A DNA stretch of 64,000 nt from Gnetum montanum (Eukaryota; Streptophyta; Gnetopsida; Gnetales; Gnetaceae). The stretch spans positions 176,469 through 240,468 of the forward strand of contig MNCI01026969.1 in NCBI GenBank assembly GCA_015680685.1, given 5' to 3'. Below are positions 9,756-18,840 of the stretch, one piece after another; positions within the stretch are counted from its first letter, which is position 1; each line of letters opens with the position of its first letter. Both the position numbers and the translations under genes were made by a program. The notes beneath the pieces were generated by a model, which made no database searches, had not been told where the DNA came from, and saw nothing but the letters and a program-made list of their open reading frames with translations.

Positions 9756-11741
9756 ATGCCTCTCCTATAAGATAATAATAATGCCACACTTAGTGAGGAA
9801 GTTCATTTGAGAACCAACGAACCATATGACGATGAAGATTGGAGTATGCAATCTAAGGTGGGGGTTTCTTATAAGAATGAACAAAAACAATGTCATCGCA
9901 ACACACGAAAACATAACTTACCAAATGACAATGAACCCCCACCAGCCACTACAAGCCTAACACAAATACAAGAGGTTATTCGAATCTCACGTAGGCATCA
10001 TAAAGAGAGCCGACTACCCAGGCTCGATTTAAACAACTTTCCTACATTTTCAGGAGGCTATGACTTAGATCCGCATCAACATTTACAAGCCTTCTACAAT
10101 GCTTGCACATGGAATAACATTGATAATGGATGGCAAAAACTTAAGCTCTTCCCTATAATACTGGTTGACCAAGCAAAAGTATGGTATAGATCATTAAAAC
10201 CAAATTTGATACGATGCTGATCAACAATGGTAGAAGTCTTTAGTGAAAAATATCAAACCTACGCAAGAGTGTCAGCCTTGAGGAAACAAATCCAAGGATG
10301 GAAATAAGCACAACATGAACCCTTGTACATGGTCTTAGAACGATATTATGCACTATTAAACAACTGTCCAGGCCATGGGTTTTCTGAGGAAAGGCTAATG
10401 TATCATATTATTGATGGGCTACGTAATGAAACAAGAGAGACCTTAGGAATGTATGCTCGAGGTCAACTATACAACCTACAAACCCATCAATTCCAAGAGT
10501 TTATTAAGCAAGTAGCAAAATAAGAAGGAGAAATAGCTACGTGGGAGATTTTTGAAAATCATCAATAGGACCAAAATTTCAACTTAACAAAGGTCCTTGA
10601 TCATAACAAGGAGAAATCAACAAATCTCAAGGTGGAAACCTCATCTTTGCCAATACAACAATCGTTAGAAGACGCTGAGGCAAAGATCAATAAGATGTTG
10701 GAATGGATGAATCAAAAGTGTGGAGAATATATCAACATCATTGGAGATAGAGTTTTGACAACCCAAGAAGCAGGACAAAACATTAGACATTTGGAAAAAA
10801 AGAATAAAGGGAATAAGCAATCAACTACCAATCATACATATGAATGCAACATATGCCTGTACGATCACCCCAAAGGCTAATGCCCAATATTGTTACATCT
10901 ACATGAGCAGTGGGGAAACATGTTACATCTAGAGTTTGTACAGAGGTACTATGTTTGGTCACAGTGGCAACAATCCTAGTCATGGGGGAGACCACCCTTA
11001 TACTAGAGGCACCCTTCATATTTTCTAAATTCAAATGCTTATCATGTTCAACATCCTATTTCTCCATTTGGGCCACCATACTTTATCTCACCACAATACT
11101 ATTCTCCACAATACTATCAACCCATACCTCCAACACAACCACCACCTTATGCATCTTATACTCCTCCTAACTTTCAACATTCTTATCCTTTCCCTCCTTC
11201 CACAGTGCCATCAACCATTCCTAAGGTGTTTGTGCCACAGTAACAACCCATGAACAACACTTGTGCTACTGCTACTAACATTAGTGAGAAGCCTCCTCAA
11301 CATCAAAAGCATCCTTTCTTTAAACACGGCCATAGGAAGGGACAACATAACTCTGAGGCCACTGCATCTTCCAACCCAGCACAAGTCCCACACTGTGGTG
11401 CACCCTTACCTTTGAACCCAGCGCCTCATGTAACTTCATGAGGGCCACCAACTTGCACTCCAACAACTATACGGCCCAATGAACACAACCATGGGAGGCA
11501 TCAGCCCAATCCTTGCATACCATCTAATGGTCATAAACATCATAGTGGGTCAACTCATTATCCAAGAACTACATCATATACAATGCCCCACTATGCTCAT
11601 TATAATCAAGTGTGTGAACCCTGAGGAGATAAGTATCGATCGGTCCCAATACTTCCAATATGCAAGGATCCTTATCTTTCGTTTATTAATCCTTGCCATA
11701 CTCAACCGTTTAGTTATGGGGGATATTTCCCATTTCAATAA
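9756..11741 (+). pseudogene. gag of E1, single frame of 662 codons with stops
   Basis: Gag would package the element RNA. The frame runs from ATG at 9756 to TAA at 11739-11741 without a net frameshift. It includes an acidic N-terminus, SRRHHKESRLPRLDLNNFP, then FSGGYDLDPHQHLQAF and KLFPIILVDQAKVWY of the retrotransposon Gag fold (about 9995-10190). MYHIIDGLRNETRETLGMY follows at about 10398-10455, and a zinc-knuckle start CNICLYDHPKG at 10845-10877. The last third is very rich in Pro, Tyr, Gln and His and contains PFFKHGHRK (about 11315-11340). In-frame stops include those at 10305-10307, 10521-10523 and 10878-10880. The E2 and R copies confirm the frame. It is inactive as read. Confidence 0.8.
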
Positions 11742-13595
11742 CAAGTAAGATTAATAAATATTTTTCATTTTCTTCAACTTTTTGTTTTTCAGCTTTTCAT
11801 TTTTTTCAACTTTTTGTGTTTTATCTTTTTGTGTGTTTGTATTTTCACATTTTTGTAAGTAATCTCATCTACGAATAAAACACTCATGTGGATTGTTGGT
11901 TGAGGTTTGTTTTATGTTATTAAGTCATGAGTGATCAATTATTTGAAATAGTAAGCCCAATACATCCACTCATCCACTCTATAAATAAGAGGATCTGTTC
12001 ATGGGTACAGTGATATTCTTGAAATTTCTAAAACTTAAAATTAATTTTGTGTTCATTGTACCCAGAATGAAGAGGGATGGATGAAGAGAGAATGATTAGG
12101 GTGTGACATCAAGGGGACTTGTGGATTCTCCTTGGTGACATCTATGGGAGTTATCATGCAATATGGTTGTACTATGACCCTTGTAGATCTAATGAAAAAT
12201 TGGAGTAAGAGTAATCAAAAAGGGCACTCGAAAATCAAACGCTATTCTAGGGGGCCCCACTAGAAAGACATGCACCCATGCCTAAAGGTTGGCGGCTTCT
12301 CTACATTCAGTCAAGTGAAAAAAAAGGAGAAAAAGAAAAACAAAGTGCCATAAAACAAAAATCAATCCTCCCTTGTACTAAACGTCAAGTGATCGTACGC
12401 CTTATTGTTATGGTACTCTCATAGTTGTTCATCATGGGATGAAACAATGTGATGTCACTATTTAGATGGATGGACTTGGTCTTGATCTTGGAACGATGGG
12501 TTAATGACATCCTAATCATGTTTTACATGTAGGATTCATTATGCCCTAGGTCAAATACCTCATGTCCCAATCTCTACGATCCCTTTCTCTACTTCGTCTC
12601 ATCTCACTATTCATGTAATTGTAGCTTGTAACCCATGTAACATAAAATTTTCATCTCATTCCGGTGATATTTACATGTGTATATTTTGTGGAGTTAGTGC
12701 AGATTACAATTAACCCTTCTAGTGCCCACGAACACTTTAAGTGTGATTACACAAGGGCATAATAGGTTGAAACCTTCTTTGGGGAGGACCCACTTGTGTA
12801 ATTTTGTTGTAATCTTCATTAATTCTCTAGCTAGAACACACAATTTCTTACCCTCAGCTTAATTTTTCATAATTTTCTTTTCCTTATTACCATCACATAG
12901 CCTTTTTCTCTACCATCTGATGTCCTTATTGATAAATTCCACACCATCAAAATTTTTGTGCCTTCAGAACTAGTTGAATTACCCTAGAACCCTTTAACAA
13001 TCATACAGATGTCCTTAGTCTGCATCGTTTAATTTCAAAAGAAATATTAAAAATTTGGTACATTCTCTAAGTGCCCTAACTTTAATAAAAATATATATAT
13101 GTGACCCCCCTATGCTAATCACCATCATTTGCAACTGTTCACACAGGGGAAGTTTTTCAAATTCTTCTCTATGACTCACGATTGTGCATCTTGTGCTTTC
13201 ATATCCATAACTCACTCGTTGGTACTCCGATTTTCATTCCATTTCAACCTACTTAACCCCAGAGTATTCAGCTTAGTCGTGGGGGAGGGGGCACATGCTA
13301 AATAGTGCATAAACTTTTTGAAATTCATCATCATCCAAAGGACATATTTAAGGGTAATTAGTTTTAAAATTAAGAATAAAATATGTCAAAAACAATTTCA
13401 TCCCCTTAACTATACCAAAAAATTAAATTTGGAAACCACCTAAGCAAAGAGGACTCAACACTATAATATTTCAGAGACATGTTCTTCCAATAATTAACAT
13501 CACATGGAAATAAAGTAAATCTATTAAGGCAAGTAGTAAGGTATAACCTAACTTTGGTAACAACCTTACTAACAATTGGTCTCATGTGATTGCAG
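11742..13595 (+). other. Conserved non-coding spacer between gag and ORF2 (E1)
   Basis: There is no ORF of note. Three blocks recur in E2 and R in the same order: 12101-12150 (GTGTGACATCAAGGGGA..), 12250-12310 (AGAAAGACATGCACCCATGC..), and 12717-12800 (CTAGTGCC .. CTTTGGGGAGGACCCACTTG). A purine tract follows the second block. A second polypurine-like run (TCGTGGGGGAGGGGG) lies at about 13275-13293. A TATAAATA sequence sits near 11980-11990. The spacer ends in a splice-acceptor-like sequence at the ORF2 start. Confidence 0.65.
13560..13595 (+). promoter_or_regulatory. Branch-point and 3' splice-site-like sequence before ORF2 (E1)
   Basis: CCTTACTAACAAT (plant branch-point consensus CTAAC) is followed about 25 nt later by TGTGATTGCAG directly before the ATG of ORF2. 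E2 has CCTTACTAACAAT ... GATTATAG directly before its ATG. R has lost the AG (ACAAATGG). Confidence 0.5.
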
Positions 13596-14192
13596 ATGGC
13601 CCCTAAACGTGGATAACAGGAAGGTCCTGCTCAAGGTGCAATTGAACGATCTCGGAGAGGTGAAAGACAAGATCCTACCAGATAACATGCAGAACAGGAG
13701 GAAGAATCATTCAGCATTCATCAAGAAGATGCTCCTACCGTACGGTCTTGGTAGGCAGAAGCAAGAGATACCCTCTCTGAAAGTGGTTCTTGGTACTTAG
13801 GGGAAATGTACCAATTTTGACACAATAAAGTAGAAGGCACCATGGTTAACATTTGTGGTGTGACTATTGATTCCTCTGTTCAAGCCATTTTAGAGGTATT
13901 AAACCTTCTAAATACAGGGCCAAAGGTTGCTCAAAACTAGCTGGACACTCTTAGAATCGAGCAACTTAATAAACTATTGATAGTAAATAAAAGGGTGGCA
14001 GAAGAAAAAGAGAAGGCTATCTAGGCTGCCTATATGGAACAAGTGCAAACTTACACACATTCTAAGGCACTCAAGGCCTTACAAGAGGAGAAACTCCAGG
14101 CCATACTTGAACGCTATCAAATCCCAAAACCTGGAGCACAAGAAAAGGGAAAGACACCTATGGAGGAGTCACCGCCACTAGGAACTACATGA
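13596..14192 (+). pseudogene. ORF2 of E1, short form (199 codons with stops)
   Basis: The frame opens MAPKRG at 13596 and closes PMEESPPLGTT then TGA at 14190-14192, just upstream of the polypurine tract. Both ends match ORF2 of E2 and R. The middle holds SWYLGEMYQF and GTMVNICGVTIDSS..ILEVLNL, resembling the end of the plant 'putative transposon protein' domain, then a Glu/Lys/Gln-rich helical part (EEKEKA, SKALKALQEEKLQAILERY). There are six internal stops but no frameshift. Compared with R, several hundred codons of the centre are missing. Function is unknown. Confidence 0.65.
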
Positions 14193-14350
14193 GTTCCAAA
14201 TTTTTGTAAATATTCTGTGTGTTGTGTCTTTGTTTTGTTTTCTTCCCACACTACGGCATCATCCCATTTTTGTTTCCAGTTAATAATCCCATACCTATCC
14301 ACTGTGTAATCAATGTAGCTTGTTCTCACTTTAACTCGAGGACAAGTTTT

Positions 14351-14368
14351 CATTCAATCGTGGGGGTA
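14351..14368 (+). other. Polypurine tract of E1
   Basis: CATTCAATCGTGGGGGTA immediately precedes the 3' LTR. The core GTGGGGGTA is the expected plus-strand primer, identical in E2 and (minus strand) R. Confidence 0.8.
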
Positions 14369-15318
14369 TGATGAGTCATAAATTTGTTGCTGGTGGCTAC
14401 GTTAATGCATCCACGATATCGCATATGCAATATCTTATGGATTGTGATATCATGTATGCGATATCGCATGGGCCACGATATCCCGTATGCGATATCACGT
14501 ATGCAATATCTCGTCCTACCACCGCAATCTATAAATAAGAGACGACTCTCCCTCATTTGACATCCTTGTTTTATTGTAGTGAAACTATGGCAGTTTGATC
14601 CCTCCAAAGTTAGATTCTTTTTCCCGTGTCTGCTCGTAGTGTGGTAAATGTAATTTTACGATGTCTTTATTCGAGTGTGGCATACTTGGACACGCACATG
14701 ACCAACAATAAAGATCGAGATTACTTCATCATTGTAGCATTTACTTTGTTATTTATTTATTTATTTAATGTTATTTACTCTTTTCTCTCTCACCCTTAAA
14801 CTCCTAGAACGCGGAACGAGTACGACTTGATTACGAGCATTTAAGTGTGACTACTTGGTAACCCAGTGGCGTATCTAGGATCTACACTTGGTAACCCAGT
14901 GGCATATCTGGGATTTGCGCTTGGTAATCCCAGTGACGTACCTAGGATCTATGCTTGGTAATCCCAGTGGTAGTCATGCACGAGGTCCAAGATGTGTACG
15001 ATTAATCAAGGAATCGGTTGCTCGTCGCACTTAGGCTAGATTAGATTTTCTTACCCTTTTCCTCCTAGCTTAGCTTAGTTAATTATTACTTTCCACTGCC
15101 TTTCGAAGTAGCATAGATTAGGAACACATCATACACCTCACTTTGGACTAGACCATACATGACAAATATAAATACTAGTCTAGGTGGGAAGGCAGCGAAC
15201 TGCGACCTAAGGATAATTGTCTAGGTGCCACAACTAGTCCGTTTGAGGAGTTCGACCCGATCGCACGTGCTACGCTCGTTTCGTATGGTTGAGTGTAGGG
15301 GTATCTCACCACTCATCA
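14369..15318 (+). repeat. 3' LTR of E1
   Basis: 950 bp, collinear with the 5' LTR. The dyad array is at about 14411-14515 and TATAAATA at 14530-14537. It carries four, not three, of the 33-34-bp repeats (starts 14854, 14887, 14920, 14954), which explains most of the length difference. Confidence 0.92.
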
Positions 15319-15323
15319 ATTAT

Positions 15324-17390
15324 CTTATTAAATGATCTTTTTTTAGGTCATTGTCACTCATCTAATGATCTTTATATTTTCAACACAACCTTTTTTCATA
15401 GCAATTCTTAGTGTTCTTTGTATTAAGCCTACAAGATATGATGATTGGATTGATTGGTGAACAAATGCTTATAATCATTTGTAGTATTTTTCTAAATATG
15501 CAGGAAAATTACTAGCTTCTCATGCCTTTATATAATTCTAATCTCAACAAAGATATCTTCTTCATTTAGAATGTCATTAACAATGGTGAAGGTATAGAAG
15601 CTTAGTTTTAGAGTCTTCAAAAGGAAAATCTATATATTATAGATCGTTATGAGGCTAAAGAGGAGCTCACCTTTGGGCTTTACTTTTATGGCTAAGGATG
15701 GATGACAAAGCTACCAAATATTTTTTTGAATTTTTCAAAGGTAGATAAAATTCTCAAGATTTAGACTATTCAAGTTGATGATCATCTCTTTGCCTCCAAA
15801 AATGATATTTTGTAAGCCTTCTTTTATTATTATTCTAAGATATTTATTGATTCAATTCCAATTGCTTAAAAGCCATTACTCTTTTAATTGCTTAATTTTG
15901 AATGGTGCCAATCTTCTTTCCAAGGATGATCTTTCTAAGGGCTTACCACAATTTGATGACAACAAAGCCCTTGAAATAGATGGTCTTCTTGCAAAATTTC
16001 TAAAGATATTTTGGCCCACTCATTAGTACATTGTTTATAATGTTCATAAGTAGGCTCTTAATAAAAGCTCATTTGACAAATTTATTAACATTGTTGTATT
16101 AAACCTTTTTTTCAAATAGGAGATAACACTAACATAAGTAATTGGTGCCTAATTACTCTTTTTAAATAGAATGTAGAAGATTGTTGTCAAAGACATTACT
16201 AATAAATTAAAACCTTTTCTTCCTCACCTCATCGATAAACAGCAAATTATTTTTGTCCAAGGCAAATAAATCTCAGAGAATGTGGTTACTATTGCTTAAG
16301 GTTACTATTGCTTAAGGCTTGTATTGGGGTTTTTCTTCAAATAAAAAAGCTATTCTTCTCAAACTTGATTTTGCTAAAGCTTATGACAAGCTTGATCGGT
16401 CCTTTTTAATAAGCATCAAAGATTGAGCACCAAAGAGCATATCAACAAAGAGCTACAAAGATGCCTCTTTAGTTAGCTGCATCAAAGGAACCTTCTTAGA
16501 TGTGATTGAGCTACAAAGAGCAGTTCAACAAGGATGTCCTTTAGCTCTCTACCTTTTCATTATTGCAACTAATGCTCTAGGAGCTATGCTTTTGCTCCTA
16601 AGAATTTCATGAGGTTAAAAGGGATAGTTTTTCCTAAAGGTGAAAAGACTGTCTTTATAGTCAATTTGCAAATGATATTTTTCTTACTTTAAAAAAAGAT
16701 CATTATGATTTCACTACTACATTGACATTTATTGTAACATTTCAAGAGCCAAAATCAATTATCATTGGAAAGTTATTTTTTGTAGAGTTTAGAGCTTAAA
16801 GACCTAATTAAAGCATCAATTTCTTTTCTCATCCTTGGTCCTTGATTTATTTGGGTCTTCCATTGGATAAAGACTTTTGCCTTTTAAGAGTTGAGCTTTC
16901 TAGATATCCTATTTGTTAAACAAAGGATTCATTTACTCATGTTTTTTGGTAGTGCTTATTTTTAAAATAGATTTAAGACTATTCTGATTTGGTTCAAATT
17001 ATTCATTAGAGTCAATCTGTTACATTCCCTTAATGCATCTTCAAAGATGATCATATTATTCAATGCTTAGCTTGGAAGATCTTGCCTTTTTAAATTATTT
17101 TATTCATTTGAAAACGTAGATTAAATACTTGGTACTAAAACATGAGCTGCATTGCTTTTGATTATGGTTTAAAGTACATTATAACTAATTGGATCCAACT
17201 TCAATGTCATACGGTAGGGTTTTAAAATAATAAAGTTCTTTTGACAAAGTATAAATTGTTAAAGGTTTTAAGTTTTGGCGGCCATCATCTTTAAATGGTG
17301 TAATTTGCTTTACTATTCTTTTTATTACCAGTTTGTAATGCTTTGTCTTAGAATTTATTGTTTGTGTAAATTATCATTTCTGCCTTTTAA
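15324..17390 (+). mobile_element. LINE-1 type element, RT part (right of E1)
   Basis: This continues the LINE from 8694. In order are NKALEIDGLLAKFLK (about 15960-16005), an IDKQQIIFVQGK segment (about 16230-16268), LLKLDFAKAYDKLDRSFL (about 16350-16405), QRAVQQGCPLALYLFIIATNAL (16518-16585) and FANDIFLTL (about 16661) where active RTs have FADD. These are the standard fingers and palm motifs of plant non-LTR RT. Many stops and the FADD to FAND change mark it as dead. The 3' end near 17390 is a guess from the loss of LINE-like reading. Confidence 0.7.
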
Positions 17391-18255
17391 GCCCGCTTTT
17401 TAGCAGCGTGTGCTCAAGCGGCCCAACCATTAAAATGCAAAACCAAATGAAAACCTGCAAACTATAAGGCTGGAGCGAAATTAGCCTCATAACGTTACTA
17501 TGAAGTGGGAAACACGTTAAATGTAAAATGGATACCTACGTTGATTTAATATTTTAACGAAATTCTGAATCACGAAAGGATCTAAGCCATCATCGTTGTC
17601 ACCTTTGATTATCCCAAATCCAAATACTTCGTTTGCCAGGCCATGCCTAGACCCAAAAAGACTAAACGGACATACATAAAAATCTCCCTTACTCGGAAGA
17701 CCCACCACTCAGTAAAAGTTATATCTAGCTCCAAGGAACTTAGGATGTTTACATCGTCAATGTTCAAGGATAGTCAATTCTTTTCAACAGTACCACTACA
17801 TCGGTTATTGAGCCTTAGTATGAATTATTCTGAAACCACGTTACAAGGTTAATCCTAGTGATCCAACACTGCATCACGTGTTACACACACTCAAGACTGT
17901 AACATTGGTAATCCCTTGGCAAAGAAAATTGTTTCTTGCGATCAACAGCTTGAACCCGCTCAAGCATGGAAGGATGACCCCATGAACTTTCCATCATCAA
18001 TATCCCAAAAAAACCTTTACTTTTGAAGCATCCCACCTCTCTCATACTCATTGACTCTTAAAACAAAGATTACCCCACTGACCATGGCAGACGCACATGA
18101 AACTCTTATGCTTGCACGTGTATATATTATACTCAAAATTTAAAATAGCGCAGTGGCAGAAGGTGCGATGTGCAAGGATACGCCGGTAAGCAGCTAATAT
18201 TGGTGAAACCAATCAAAACTGGTTTTTTTATTCACAACACAAGTGTGCATGTGCA
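17391..18255. other. Unassigned, relatively GC-richer stretch
   Basis: There is no convincing gene. Short ORFs on both strands (for example minus 17708-17517) match nothing I know. The stretch lies between the LINE and element A and looks less repetitive than its surroundings, so it may be old single-copy DNA. Confidence 0.4.
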
Positions 18256-18825
18256 TGTGAGTGAGGTCTCAAGATGGAGGTTCTCCTAGTCTCTCCCATT
18301 GTTCGAGAGCCATGGAACACTCTAATTTGCCCTTCAAAGTGGCAGTCAAGTGTTAGAAAACCCATCCTCTCTTGGCAATACCAAACTAGTAGTAGGACTC
18401 CCTCCTGTTGCATCCCTCTCTAAATCCTCTTCATACTACCCTCACATGGAGAACTACATAGCCCTGATTCTACAGTGGTTGCAGATATGTAGGTAGCTAA
18501 GATTGAATAGTTCTGGTGTGGTACCATGTTGAACCTTGTACCAAATTGTGAAAGGTCTAGGGATGAGGCACACCTTGTAGGTACATTGTCACCACTTCCA
18601 CCAATGATGTCTACATGGTTGCTTGTGTAGTTGTTTACAAAGTTCTCATTTGGAGTTTAGAGGTTCTCCTTGAGTGTATTCTCTCTTGTTAAGAAGTTGT
18701 TGTGTCACTCTCTCCCTTCTAAGGGTTGCTCATTTAGAGGCATATTCTCTAGGTTCCACTTGAGATCCATTAGATCTAAGGGAATTCATTGGGCTACCAA
18801 ACAATGTCAAGGCAACATTGTTATA
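18256..18825 (+). repeat. 5' LTR of element A
   Basis: 570 bp, TGTGAGTGAGG to TTGTTATA, collinear with the copy at 24043-24614 and followed by the primer site. Confidence 0.7.
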
Positions 18826-18827
18826 GA

Positions 18828-18840
18828 TGGTATTGGAGCA
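18828..18840 (+). other. Primer binding site, tRNA-Met type (element A)
   Basis: TGGTATTGGAGCA sits two bases after the 5' LTR. It differs from the usual TGGTATCAGAGCA at two positions. Confidence 0.6.

Larger units (their letters stand above)
8700..15318 (+). mobile_element. E1: complete pol-less LTR retrotransposon (gag + ORF2)
   Basis: Two direct LTRs (8700-9610 and 14369-15318) begin TGATGAGT and end ACTCATCA, perfect 8-bp inverted ends. They are flanked by an exact 5-bp duplication ATTAT (8695-8699, 15319-15323). Inside, in order, are a tRNA-Asp-type primer site, a 662-codon gag frame, about 1.85 kb of non-coding DNA, a 199-codon ORF2 frame, and a polypurine tract ending GTGGGGGTA. No protease, RT, RNase H or integrase motif is seen. 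It sits inside a LINE. It is closest to the TR-GAG class of non-autonomous plant elements, with the unusual addition of ORF2. Confidence 0.9.

Noticed and set aside
10878-10880. Programmed stop-codon readthrough in Gag
   Set aside because: The context TAA-TGC is not the known UAG-CARYYA type, the stop splits the zinc knuckle, and R lacks it; a shared inactivating change is simpler.
10910-11253. Overlapping alternative ORFs in the E1 gag tail
   Set aside because: They are shadows of the gag frame, which E2 and R confirm.
17517-17852. Two opposed ORFs (63 and 69 codons) as a possible small gene
   Set aside because: Neither shows a recognisable motif, splice context or second copy.
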